Of a DNA stretch of 64,000 nucleotides, positions 39,801 through 47,662 are shown in pieces. The translations under genes were made by a program, and so were the position numbers. Origin of the DNA: Bolinopsis microptera. Its lineage: Eukaryota; Ctenophora; Tentaculata; Lobata; Bolinopsidae. The notes under the pieces are model-generated. The model made no database searches. It was not told where the DNA came from and was given only the letters and a program-made list of their open reading frames with translations. Every line of letters starts with the position of its first letter. Position 1 is the first letter of the stretch. The stretch lies in the NCBI RefSeq assembly GCF_026151205.1, contig NC_087074.1, positions 15,670,962 to 15,734,961 of the forward strand, read 5' to 3'.

Positions 39801-42800
39801 ATAAAAGGAGAAGGAGCTAGAAAGCATCACGTGTATCAGGTAAAAATTATTTTAAAAATAAAAATTATTTATGAAATAAAAGTTATTTTTGAAATAAAAG
39901 TTACTTTTAAAATACAAGTTATTTTTAGGTTATCGAGAACTTGACAGCTTCTAGTTTAGCTAAGTTAAGTCTAGTTTAGTTTAGTTAGCTTTGTGAAAGT
40001 GATTAGTTATGGGACACACCCCGATATAACACAGGTAGCTGATCTGAAAGTCCCAATAACAAATAAGGACAATTGTTGTGGAACGGGGTGAATAAATTCA
40101 GCATAGATGCAATCAACTGAGTATACCAATCATAGTAAACGCGTGATGGATTGGCATTGCCTGGATAGTATATTTAATAAAATTTATGAAAGGTCCTCAC
40201 CCATTTTATACTCGGCATTTGCGCAGCTGACAAACAACAAATCAATCCTATAAACGTCATGAACATTGAACACGTATACCTTCATCCACTGCAAAAACAA
40301 GCAAACAACCACGTGACCCTCTCAAGAGTCTACGCCCTCTCTGTCAATATCATTAAAATTGGGTGGTTCGTCACTGGTTCACCATTATATCGTTCTGATC
40401 ACCAGAATGCCCATGATTTCAGATAATAGTGCAAGTTGGGGGCGAACAGTGGACTGTTTACAGACGCTACGCTGAGTTTAGGTCCTTTCACAAACTAGTA
40501 AGTTAATCCCACAATTTTTTTTTTTTGTTTTATTATTTATTATTTTTTCCGCGATTTTCCATAGTCTAAATTTGTCGGGAAAGCAAAGAATATTTACTGT
40601 TATGATTGGTTGATACTTTGGCCTCTCCTCGGCTATGATTGAAATGGCTGACACTTTGACCTCTCCAAAAATACATTATATTACCTTAAGTCGGCGTGCC
40701 AATTTATAAAATGCGATTGAATATTTTTATTATATAAATCGTTCACATTATCTTCAGTTGGTTGGAAAACAGCCATATTTCTCAAAGCTAGAGCTTCCCG
40801 GAAAAACTCATTTCAACAGAAAGGTAGTTATTTCGACAAGTTTTATTATCAACACTTTTCTTTGATGGCCCATAAAAGGATAGCATGAAGGTTTTCTGCC
40901 TGCCTCTCGGGTGTGACAGCCCTCTAAGAAGAATCAAGAATACGCCGGGGAAATCTATGAGAGATGATGGAATAAAATTGATTGGTGGAATGAGGAGGAC
41001 ATACCAAATGCCCGAATGCCCAGAGGATGATACCCAGAACCGCATAGCTAAGATCGAGTAAGACTGTAGGACAACGCAATCCCGAATCAGCAGACTTTAT
41101 TTTAATCAAGATCAAAGACAACAACCTCAGACTTTTCGCCGCAAACTTTCATTACCCAGAATCACATACCACTACCAGTGGTATGATACCACTATGACAA
41201 AGAACTATCTCCCCCCCCCCCCCCCCCCCCCCCATTATGACCTGTAATTAGGGACAATAAACATAAATATCGACCCACCCGGCCCCGGGTACTAATTTGC
41301 CACAAGTATTTCTGTGTCTGTTGTCTCAGGAACCATCCCAGACACCACCCCCTCAGACTTGTAAATCTGGTGGACACAACTAGCTAGGCCATGTTCTCTC
41401 CAGGCGCCCTAATAAGTAATAAAATCAAAAACAAATTTGTTTTTGCCGTTAAGAAGGCACTCAGGAGCTCGATTTGGGGTGCAAAATAAGTTCCGCTGTT
41501 TTTGACCGGTTCGCCTCGGTTTCTACTTTCTACAAAAAATTACCGAAAGTTAGCCGAACTTTCCATCATTACCAAGAAATGAAAACAGCGGTATAATGCT
41601 TTTCTCGGCAACACAATCCTCTTTCATTGGCTTCAAATATATGGTACAACCGGGTAGATACCAAAATAACTGACTATATTGAGACTTGTCAGGGTCCATC
41701 AATAGGATACTATTACTAAATAACCAGTAACTCCTAGTAAGACATTCTAATCCGCTCACTAAAACAGGTACCAAGTGTAGTTGAAGACAGAAGGGGTAAA
41801 CTGGAAGTATATTTACAGAGGGTGACCAGCTGTTTAGCTGATAGGAAACAAGGAGTAGATTCCATGACCATGGATTTACACAGTTCCCCCTGCAAAGCCT
41901 CTGTAACATCGGCTATACACTTTCTCAGGTTAGACTTATAGGGGAAATCTTTTATTTGATTAAACGACACCAATTTTTGATACTGGATATGCTTTGTGGC
42001 GCGTTTACAAGGCATAAGTTTTAGAAAGAGTGACGTTCGAAAACTTCCTGGCCACTGGTTAAACAGTCGCCGCGCGCGCGACTCATTTAAATCGTGATCA
42101 ACAATTTTAGGACTCACAATTTCGCAGCTTGATCTCAAATAAAGCAAGCTTTTCCGCGGAAAATAAATATGAGTTTCCTGAGCAAGAAAACATCTTAAAT
42201 CAAAATTTTATACAGCAAACCAGAACTTTTTAGATTCACTTTGCTTGAAATCATTTTATTTGAGTAAATGGTGCTTTGTTCACGCTGTATAGTGTATTAG
42301 TAACTGTAAGTGGAATAGAAACATCTAATTCTAGGAAAATGGAAGTTCTTGGAATTGAATATTCCAAGAAGTGGTGTAACAAAGGGACCCGCAGACCCCA
42401 CTATATGAGTATACGGGAGGGGGAGGGCATGAGAACTCGGAGGAGCGTTCTTTTTCCCGAATTATTATTAATACTAGATCTTTTTTTACGATAGATTGTC
42501 CGATTCAGCAGCAAAATGTCCACATCCCGGCCAACTTAACTTTCGGTCGACAAAAGATTTTGGGGTACAAAGACTCCGACATGAACTTTTGATAGGTTTA
42601 TAAATAGCAAATTACACTGGGCCCGCCTTAAAAACGATCCGTTTAAAATACGTCACGATCACTGACGTATATCTGGTACAACTACATATTCTATTTACGG
42701 TAATTTCGACAAATTTCGAGGGGCTGTTTTAATCTTTAAAAATTTCTGGTGATAAAGATTTAAAGGAACCAAAGTCCTTCAGTGGCCTCAAAGAGAAATA

Positions 42801-43238
42801 ATGCAGCCCTTCACGAAGACAAATTAGAGTACATTTGTCATAAATTCAGTGATCTCTTTATGTCCCCCATATACAAACCATTGCAGTTATAACGCTCGCC
42901 AGTGTATTGCTCTCCGATATAGCATCCTTAAAAAATCAACGATATCCAAGAAATGGACATTGTATAGAAAGCATTCACCGCTAAAACCTCATGAATGTAT
43001 GATCTCCACTACTGAGATCACCTGATCCACCTATCTCTGATGTCTCTTCTACGGAGGCGGAAGGCGAGAGCGATTCATCATTCCCCACACGCAGAAAATC
43101 TTCCACGGAAAGACCAGCAATGATCTGAACGTTCTATTTGTTTTACGCCGAAGGCTTGAAACTCATTTGCAGTTCAGGGACCTAAATCGTGAAATGCTAT
43201 CTGAATGTCATTCAAGATCTCGAGCACTTCAAAAATAA
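13508..43238 (+). CDS. SNX29-like: Sorting nexin 29-like coiled-coil and PX protein (5' partial)
   Basis: Likely phosphoinositide-binding endosomal trafficking protein. Exons are 13508-13636, 17549-17649, 24357-24454, 24744-24860, 29584-29660, 39746-39839, 40423-40497, 40758-40823 and 43095-43238. Every junction is GT-AG and all phases match. The order of segments follows sorting nexin 29 as I recall it: coiled coil (QLQETLNREML), NQMLKQQLKKYVTVVQQLRR, a heptad segment starting VSEMHGELMELNQEL, a basic linker, then the PX domain with DFQLVDSPLLQIWIPAAM, VYRRYAEFRSFHKL (the phosphoinositide-binding Arg-Arg-Tyr), ELPGKTHFNRK and FVLRRRLETHL. The N-terminal RUN domain usual for the family was not found. 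It may lie upstream of 13.5 kb in unrecognised exons or be lost. AATAAA at 43447 lies 209 bases after the stop. The last exon is less certain. Confidence 0.8.
14190..14475 (+). repeat. Dispersed repeat shared with 1683-1960
   Basis: Both copies share TTTTTTATTAAATACTTTTC, GGGCACCCAAACACGGTAAA and ATAGTGAACTATGTCCGCA over about 280 bp. No coding motif was seen. It may be a LINE or SINE 3' region. Confidence 0.7.
14608..16330 (-). mobile_element. CR1/Jockey-like LINE reverse transcriptase fragment
   Basis: Reading on the minus strand from about 16320: NKAHGPDGIHGKI, then an open frame at 15943-15257 with the RT palm motifs VYFDFAKTFDSVNHDILLHK, SGVPQGSILGPLLFVLFIND and ILYADDTKIW. This is followed by LEKDLGVDVTPKLSWNSQ and the C-terminal motif FFYRTHILWNGLPLQVR near 14740. 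Frameshifts near 16100, 15300 and 14900 break it, and the endonuclease part is missing (5' truncated). It sits antisense in an SNX29-like intron. Confidence 0.88.
16660..16745. repeat. 15 bp tandem repeat
   Basis: Five to six copies of ATGGTGCACGTCAGT; the second is interrupted by GCTATC. Confidence 0.9.
21305..21680 (+). mobile_element. LINE reverse transcriptase remnant
   Basis: Fragments read SFDLVDYEILLYKLQ, ISLSWFESYLTNRKQYVHVN and, after a deletion, LMHKVYIGVAPSNIGNIFE. These match the palm and C-terminal segments of CR1/Jockey-like LINEs. It is heavily truncated with stops and frameshifts. Confidence 0.75.
21946..22446 (+). mobile_element. Mariner-type non-autonomous element, right end (copy A)
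   Basis: About 500 bp near-identical to 54393-54898. It ends ACTGACTTTTGGCCCACTCTG, the same terminal motif as the MITE at 33302-33739. Both copies start at the same internal point (AAAACGGATTA) and lack the left terminal repeat. Confidence 0.75.
22541..23058. mobile_element. hAT-type MITE with 8 bp target duplication
   Basis: Terminal inverted repeats are CAGGGGTGTAGGAA at the left and TTCCTACACCCCTG at the right. They are flanked by the perfect 8 bp direct repeat CCTGAGGT (22533-22540 and 23059-23066). An 8 bp duplication and CAGGG ends fit hAT elements. There is no transposase. A C-run of 24 lies near the right end. An internal segment (22830-22930) recurs at 48690-48780. Confidence 0.88.
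23019..23042. repeat. Poly-C tract (24 nt)
   Basis: Uninterrupted run of 24 C inside the hAT MITE near its right terminus. Confidence 0.95.
24075..24300. repeat. 11 bp minisatellite (ACGCACGGTTA)
   Basis: About 19 degenerate copies of GGTTAACGCAC immediately upstream of an SNX29-like exon (24357). The copies are tandem without spacers, so this is not a CRISPR array. Confidence 0.9.
24919..26148 (-). mobile_element. Degenerate pogo/Tigger-like DNA transposon
   Basis: Terminal inverted repeats CCTTAATTCCCAAAAATTTG and its complement with TA on each side give a 1.23 kb element. The minus-strand frame 25564-25250 carries the C-terminal part of a DDE transposase of the pogo/Jerky type (HHLQPLDISINGLAKKCMR, YEDWYAK, REVHARWINELFVYL). 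Upstream, LKDLMTANNCILQ is followed by a stop. The DNA-binding part and most of the catalytic core are missing, so it is inactive. Confidence 0.85.
26680..27450 (-). mobile_element. LINE remnant (RT N-terminal region)
   Basis: Broken minus-strand frames read PWLNLKLRIRRRK, YKKLNQLQRNDTHDLPNYKY, VELLKNVKDFFADKVTTITY, a SSAAWDPIP-like segment and FPSEMKKAL. This is the usual run from the linker to the start of the RT in CR1/Jockey LINEs. Numerous frameshifts and stops. The assignment rests on short motifs. Confidence 0.55.
29795..29818. repeat. Poly-C tract (24 nt)
   Basis: Uninterrupted run of 24 C within an intron, preceded by GTTCTA and followed by TAAATG. Confidence 0.95.
31800..32986 (+). 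mobile_element. CR1-like LINE internal-deletion derivative with intact 330-codon frame
   Basis: Open frame 31994-32986. The start matches the RT approach (SFEQGIFPQALKTAKVVPVH, NYILISLLATFSK). It then jumps directly to the region after the catalytic palm (GARFLGVIIDNKLNWSLHI, RLQIYHSFLLSHLNYYSLVW), so the YADD-containing core is deleted. The frame stays open through the LINE C-terminal domain to 32986. A frameshift separates it from upstream coding sequence near 31815-31990. It is not a host gene. Confidence 0.82.
33302..33739. mobile_element. Mariner/Tc1-type MITE
   Basis: Ends CAGGGTGGGCCAAAAGTCAG and its reverse complement, with about 45 bp of imperfect terminal repeat, in a TA-rich target. 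There is no transposase. The right end is shared with copies at 22446 and 54898. The internal block 33440-33545 recurs inverted at 63480-63575. Confidence 0.8.
33759..33801 (-). ncRNA. Hammerhead ribozyme, partly degenerate
   Basis: On the minus strand: stem I strand CCACA, then CTGATGA, stem II GTCC-CAATA-GGGC (one U-G wobble), GAAA, a minimal stem III (ACA/TGT), the cleavage triplet GTC, then TATGG. The three-way core residues are all present. Stem I has one C-A mismatch. A short stem III is known in hammerheads of Penelope-like elements and retrozymes. Activity was not tested. Confidence 0.8.
33826..33897 (-). other. tRNA-like module next to the hammerhead ribozyme
   Basis: The minus strand begins GGGCTTGGTGGTGCAATGG, with a TGGTGCAATGG A-box-like stretch, and near its end has GGTTCCATTCCC (B-box-like). 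The same module occurs at 57011-57078. The cloverleaf is imperfect, so this is a tRNA-derived SINE head rather than a functional tRNA. It lies 25 bases upstream of the ribozyme, in the same orientation. Confidence 0.6.
34310..37215 (+). mobile_element. RTE-like non-LTR retrotransposon, 953-codon endonuclease-RT frame
   Basis: The frame is open from 34310 to 37171. An APE-type endonuclease C-terminal half (VVVAYAPTDG, LLLGDFNGKV, WRSPNGLTVNQIDHI, GADIGSDHYLV) precedes the RT (LKKLKNCKSAGVDEITNEQL, FIDFKAAFDSIRRE, SGTGQGDIQGPPVFNFCLN, DSDYADDLAV at about 36332-36358, LYGAEVWNT). The C-terminal segment is RLRWYGHVVRMPETRIPN. The first endonuclease motifs are missing upstream of the stop at 34307, so it is 5' truncated; the RT core looks intact. 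The 3' end is a short ATGT repeat (37190-37213). A damaged relative of the 3' end lies at 59815-60200. Confidence 0.9.
37970..37986. repeat. Poly-G tract (17 nt)
   Basis: Run of 17 G preceded by GTCACGTGATTAAA. Confidence 0.95.
38075..38190. repeat. 15 bp tandem repeat (GGGCGGACGACAAAA)
   Basis: About seven copies. The open frames made of repeated RPPFC or SSAL units on the minus strand are artefacts of this array. Confidence 0.9.
38620..38695 (+). repeat. Interstitial telomere-like repeats
   Basis: Several short GTTAGGGTTAGGG blocks interrupted by unrelated sequence. They are too few to be a telomere and suggest a relic. Confidence 0.6.
39060..39447. repeat. 10 bp CTTTTAAAAT array with ~140 bp duplicated flank
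   Basis: About 12 copies of CTTTTAAAAT at 39070-39180 and three to four more at 39300-39333. The sequence following each block (GTGATTTTTGA..., CGTTTTGTTAACCTCATATT, GCGTGA...CACCTGTG) is duplicated. Confidence 0.88.
39746..40823 (+). CDS. SNX29-like: PX-domain exons of the SNX29-like gene
   Basis: Three exons, 39746-39839, 40423-40497 and 40758-40823, with phases 2-0-0. They encode the first two thirds of a PX domain. The strand-forming IWIPAAM and HHVYQ lead into IIVQVGGEQWTVYRRYAEF, with the RRY motif that contacts the phosphoinositide 3-phosphate in PX domains, followed by LELPGKTHFNRK at the membrane-binding loop position. The first intron contains short AAAGTTATTTTT repeats and no array over the splice site. 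Confidence 0.87.
41211..41233. repeat. Poly-C tract (23 nt)
   Basis: Run of 23 C in the last recognised SNX29-like intron (40824-43094). The rest of that intron is unassigned; the two overlapping minus-strand open frames at 41550-42147 show no recognisable motif. Confidence 0.95.
43095..43238 (+). CDS. SNX29-like: Candidate terminal exon of the SNX29-like gene
   Basis: After the acceptor ACACGCAG, the frame reads KIFHGKTSNDLNVLFVLRRR then LETHL. This fits the C-terminal PX helix (family pattern F-x-x-RR-x-x-L-x-x-YL). It is in phase with the previous exon and stops with TAA at 43236. The residues after LETHL do not resemble the hydrophobic C-terminus of known SNX29, so the exon could instead splice onward or be frameshifted. 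Another frame over the same bases (43189-43419) is also open but begins after an in-frame stop. Confidence 0.5.
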   Translation, partial: KIFHGKTSNDLNVLFVLRRRLETHLQFRDLNREMLSECHSRSRALQK

Positions 43239-44369
43239 GCTCACCAAGTTCATGTTGTCTCTCCCTGATAAGCCGCCAATCAGGGGATCCACTCCTCCAA
43301 GTGTAAATACGAACTCTCTGCTGTGCTGGCGCAAGGAGCGAGACTTTACTTCGCTGTGGGGTGGTCAGAAGATGGCCCTGTCAAGTCCTGACGAGACTCA
43401 ACATAAGTCACATGGTTAGGTAGGAAGTGTTTAAAGCAGAGTACTTAATAAAATACCAACTGGCACTCATTGGCCTTCCTATCTCATATATGGGGCTCAT
43501 GGCTCTTCCCACTTATTCTCACTTACTATCCCAGACCAATATATAAAGTGTTCTGAAACCTGACTCACAATTGGTTCAATATCCAGAAGTAGTCTCGCCT
43601 CCCCACATGACATATATTCAAGTCTGTAATTAGTGAGCCGGGACAGGGATACCGGATATTCATATATGGAGAGGGATGACATGGTGGACTACGTACATTG
43701 AACAAATTGCGTTGCGTTGTAATGGTGACCAGTGAAATGCTGCGCGTTGTTAAGGTGACCAATGAAATCACGGGGTTATATAGCCATATAGTCACGTGAT
43801 TGCGTTTTGGAGAATGAATTAGTAGAATCCCAATATTTTAGTATAATACTAACAATGGAGTGCTGCTTGAGTGCTCAATTAAACTTTTGCTAATGGAACA
43901 GCGTCTGTCTTAAAACGTTGGTCTTACGGGGTTGTGCGGTCGGTCAGACATGCAGAAAATGGATATAATGTGTGAACAGGATCTTGTATGTTCTACTTAA
44001 TGCTATGTAAAATCGAACCTAAAAGTGGTAATTTTATCGACAACCCAGACTATATTGACCGGCCAGACTATACCGGGCCGAGAGCTCTATATAGGAGGTT
44101 GTTTAACTTGGTTCCTAGAGTTCAGAAACCTAACTTTCGTAATGAAGTTTGGGCGCGAGTAATAGTTTAAGTTTAAAAGGACATACACCGTTATTGCTGG
44201 TGATATAACCTTTTTAAAGTTTTGAGCTGATTATTTTATTGAACGTTCACATTAACTCAGTAATTCCCGCAAGAAGCTTTCCGAAGGATTGTTTGATTGA
44301 AAAATATATGACCAAGTTACAAGCTTGAAGCCGATTAAGGCTGAGTGAAGAATAATTAAAAGTGTTTAA

Positions 44370-44968
44370 AATAAAATGAAATAATGCACTTATAACCCGG
44401 TCATGCCCCCACGTGGATAGAAGCAGGTACAAGTGCTTATTATAGCTACTAACCATGTCAGAGCGGCTATATAAAAAGAAAGGGCGAGTGTAAAATCTTG
44501 ACCTCGCAACAGATAATACCACTTCTGATATAATAGCGTGTAATCGGGTCTTCTTTTGACTTCTGTTTGAGTTTCATCTCCAAAACGAGCCGATGGTGTC
44601 TGGCTTGCTCTTCGGGTGACTTATCTAGAGAAATAAACACAGTTTTGTGGTGCTGACTCAGTCTCAGGTCTTTCGATTTCAATAATATCTGAATATTGGA
44701 ATTTGTTAAAAATATTTTGACAAGTGTGGTCTTGTCGGCTGATTTCCTTCCAATCCTGGCAGCTTCAAAGCGTGGTTTCACTTACTATACTTTCACGTCG
44801 ATCTGTTGAAACAGTTTCATTACTTTTATCGGGTAGTTTCATCCGCGTCACCAAGGATGAGAAAATTTCTACTTCCTTTTCCGAAACAACACCCTCAACA
44901 ACCTTTTTCAAGCTCTGTTCTGTCAGTGCAGTTTCCGGCCAAATTCTGAAATTTGCCGGACATTTCAT
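44370..44968 (-). mobile_element. CR1-type LINE ORF1 fragment
   Basis: Minus-strand frames 44968-44765 and 44781-44467 carry [54 protein letters not shown] and [15 protein letters not shown]. This is the RRM-like and C-terminal region of CR1/Jockey ORF1 proteins. It is colinear with the copy at 55715-56429, interrupted by a frameshift, and followed by the same tail motif (AACCATGTCAGAGCGG complement). Confidence 0.8.
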
Positions 44969-45320
44969 TCAAAAATATTGATATTTGACCAATTTATGGG
45001 CCAAAATCGATCAGATTTGGTGCATATGCCCAAATATGGGCATATAGTTTTTAGCTCATAACCTAGTCATTTTTTGTCCAATCTTAATGAAAATTCATAT
45101 ACGAGTTCAGTGGACCACTACCTAAAATCTGGGTTTTGAGCATGTCTAGGTGATTTGGCATAATTGGGCATAATTGGGACCAAAAATGGGTGTGGCTGTC
45201 CCGCGGTCACCGGTGGCGGGGCACCTGGAGTCCGTAACCCCCTCAAAAGTTCGGTCACAGGCCCTAGTTTGTTGGTCAATTGCTATCTCCAAATCAAATT
45301 TCACAAAAAAATCAGGGTGA
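44965..45320 (-). repeat. Dispersed ~350 bp repeat (copy B)
   Basis: Inverted relative to 12690-13040, directly abutting the ORF1 fragment on its left. No coding motif. Confidence 0.75.
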
Positions 45321-46049
45321 AAATGCTTATAATTCCGAAAGTATCAGTTATAGTGCCAAAACTTATTGTTTCTGTAATCTGAAGGTATGTATTTTCCGAA
45401 TATTAAGTCATATCACTGGCCAAATGATTAATAGTTTTGGTGTACATGTCACCTTTAGCATCTATAAATAGTATTATTTTTTCAGAGTTGATTGGGTCAC
45501 TTGCCCGAGATTTTGTTGGGATTTTTGCAACTTGATACTACAATTATTGGCGCGTAGACAATTTTGCGTGAAATTTTAGCTTTTAGAAACGATCATTACT
45601 TGACTTCTGAGGGTCAGTTTCCTATGGAGTCTTGATCATTCGGTAGATATCCCTTTATACTACAGTTCATTTTAAAAAACGAAGTCCGAAATCTATAGTT
45701 TTCTATATGTTTCACTATCGCCTGAAGAGCTGTGCACTTTAGTCTAAAGAATAATTTTAATAAAAATTCACCGAAAAAAAATTACACATTAATCCCTTAC
45801 TCCTTCGTAAATTTAACCAAGTATGGAATCGACCCTTTAAATAACGGCCTAAATTATGGGTTTTGAGGTACATCAACACAAAATTCTGAAATGAAGAAAA
45901 AGTTCAAACGATTGTCTACAGACCAGTTTTTGAATTTTGTAATTTCGATATTCAGAAGTAAAACTAAAGTTATGACCCGTCGAAATATATTGATTTCATC
46001 ATAAAATACATATAAAATTTCAAACACGCCAATAATTCTGACATCCTGC

Positions 46050-46290
46050 TGTACAAGCGCGAGAAATAGTTTAAGCTTATAATTAGTTAATTACAGTTTG
46101 AACATCCAATAGTATTAATTTCAGAGAACTACAAGTGCGAGAAATAGTTTAAGCTTATAATTAGTTAATTACAGTTTAAACATCCAATAGTATTAATTTC
46201 AGAGAACTACAAGCGCGAGGAATAGTTTAGGCTTCTAATTACAGTTTAAACAATAGGTAAGCATCTATAAATTGATTAATTTCAGAGAGC
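46050..46290 (+). repeat. ~78 bp triplication containing an acceptor-like site
   Basis: Units contain GCGAGAAATAGTTTAAGCTT, AATTAGTTAATTACAGTTT and TATTAATTTCAG/AGAACTACAA. The TTTCAG/AG(A)G junction occurs three times. The last is followed by an open stretch ELEEPEDVYRGF then a stop. No gene could be tied to it. Confidence 0.75.
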
Positions 46291-46730
46291 TAGAAGAACC
46301 GGAAGATGTTTACCGTGGTTTCTGAGCGCAAGATCAAAGATCAATATCAAAGATCAAGGTGCGACATTAAATAACAAGGTGCGATATTTTGGCTCCTAAA
46401 AAGCTCCTCTCAATGTTTTGTATAAGAGACGAAGTGAACACTGTTAGTCAAGTACCGAAATCGAAATAAGATAAATAAGGACAATAACTTCAGTATTTCG
46501 TTTCATTTGAGAAAGATAGCAAAGGACCTGTTTGGTTTTCAATTCTAATTAAAGAAATAAACCGTAAAATCTGAGGATAAGTCTGCAGCTGGTTTGTTTT
46601 TAAGAAACTGATAAAGTTATGTGATTTTACTGATCTTTTAATATCATGGCTAGTTCCATCATGAGGGCAATGGCCTCGCTGTTATACCTGGAGAAGATCC
46701 AGAATTTAATCTTATTTTAATTGTTTATTA

Positions 46731-47285
46731 AGCATAGTTAACTTTACTAGTTTATTAGCAGAGTTAACTTTACTAGTTTATTAGCAGAGTTAACTTTACT
46801 AGTTTATTAGCAGAGTTAACTTTACTAGTTTATTAGCAGAGTTAACTTTACTAGTTTATTAGCAGAGTTAACTTTACTAGTTTATTAGCAGAGTTAACTT
46901 TACTAGTTTATTAGCAGAGTTAACTTTACTAGTTTATTAGCAGAGTTAACTTTACTAGTTTATTAGCAGAGTTAACTTTACTAGTTTATTAGCAGAGTTA
47001 ACTTTACTAGTTCATTAGCAGAGTTAACTTTACTAATTTATTAGCAGAGTTAACTTTACTAGTTTATTAGCAGAGTTAACTTTACTAGTTTATTAGCAGA
47101 GTTAACTTTACTAGTTTATTAGCAGAGTTAACTTTACTAGTTTATTAGCAGAGTTAACTTTACTAGTTTATTAGCAGAGTTAACTTTACTAGTTTATTAG
47201 CAGAGTTAACTTTACTAGTTTATTAGCAGAGTTAACTTTATTAGTTTATTAGCAGAGTTAACTTAACTAGTTTATTAGCAGAGTA
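46731..47285. repeat. 26 bp minisatellite upstream of cathepsin D
   Basis: About 21 copies of a unit starting GCAGAGTTAACTTTACTAGT, with a few single-base variants. It ends about 380 bp upstream of the cathepsin D start codon. Confidence 0.95.
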
Positions 47286-47424
47286 TCAGATTTTTCCAGT
47301 TACTGTTGGTAACTGCAGTTGTGTGTGTGTGTGTGTGTGTGTGTGTTTCGTCTTAATGTTTTAATGTTATTATTTCATGTCTGTGAATGTTGAGTTTCAA
47401 CTGATTATTTTCATTTTACGAGTA

Positions 47425-47458
47425 TGTAACCATGGTTACATGTAATCATGGTCACGTG
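47425..47458 (+). promoter_or_regulatory. Palindrome and E-box upstream of cathepsin D
   Basis: TGTAACCATGGTTACA (47425-47440) is a perfect 16 bp palindrome. GTCACGTG (47451-47458) matches the E-box core of the CLEAR element bound by TFEB-type factors at lysosomal genes. Placement about 210 bp upstream of the ATG is suitable, but function is inferred only. Confidence 0.4.
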
Positions 47459-47579
47459 TAATGTCTGTGTTTGCAGATATTTTAGTTTTAAGGAATGTCC
47501 GGTAACTCAACCCCGGTATTCATTAACCAGTTGTCTTATCTGTGTCCCAAAAAGTGTCACGAGCCCCAGCGTAAAACAG

Positions 47580-47588
47580 GATAAAAGG
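47580..47588 (+). promoter_or_regulatory. Possible TATA box of the cathepsin D gene
   Basis: GATAAAAGG lies 75 bases upstream of the ATG at 47663. A start site about 30 bases downstream would leave a 5' leader of roughly 50 bases. Confidence 0.4.
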
Positions 47589-47662
47589 GGCCCAGTTACA
47601 CTTACAATCTAACTCTATAAGTTTCCTCTCTGCACCAATTTTCCAGTGCACTCTTTTTCAAA

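Larger units (their letters stand above)
43239..47662. other. Intergenic region upstream of cathepsin D
   Basis: Contains the probable SNX29-like polyadenylation signal (43447), an ORF1 fragment (44467-44968), the dispersed repeat copy B (44965-45320), a 78 bp triplicated block (46050-46290), a 26 bp minisatellite (46731-47285), a TG run (47317-47345) and the cathepsin D promoter. Confidence 0.55.

Noticed and set aside
41550-42147. Two overlapping minus-strand frames of 119 and 137 codons
   Set aside because: No recognisable motif, no splice context and they overlap each other in different frames. Probably chance or an unrecognised old repeat.
43189-43419. 76-codon frame overlapping the candidate last SNX29-like exon
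   Set aside because: An in-frame stop at 43183 with no acceptor between it and the frame; the alternative frame from 43095 fits the PX pattern and phase.
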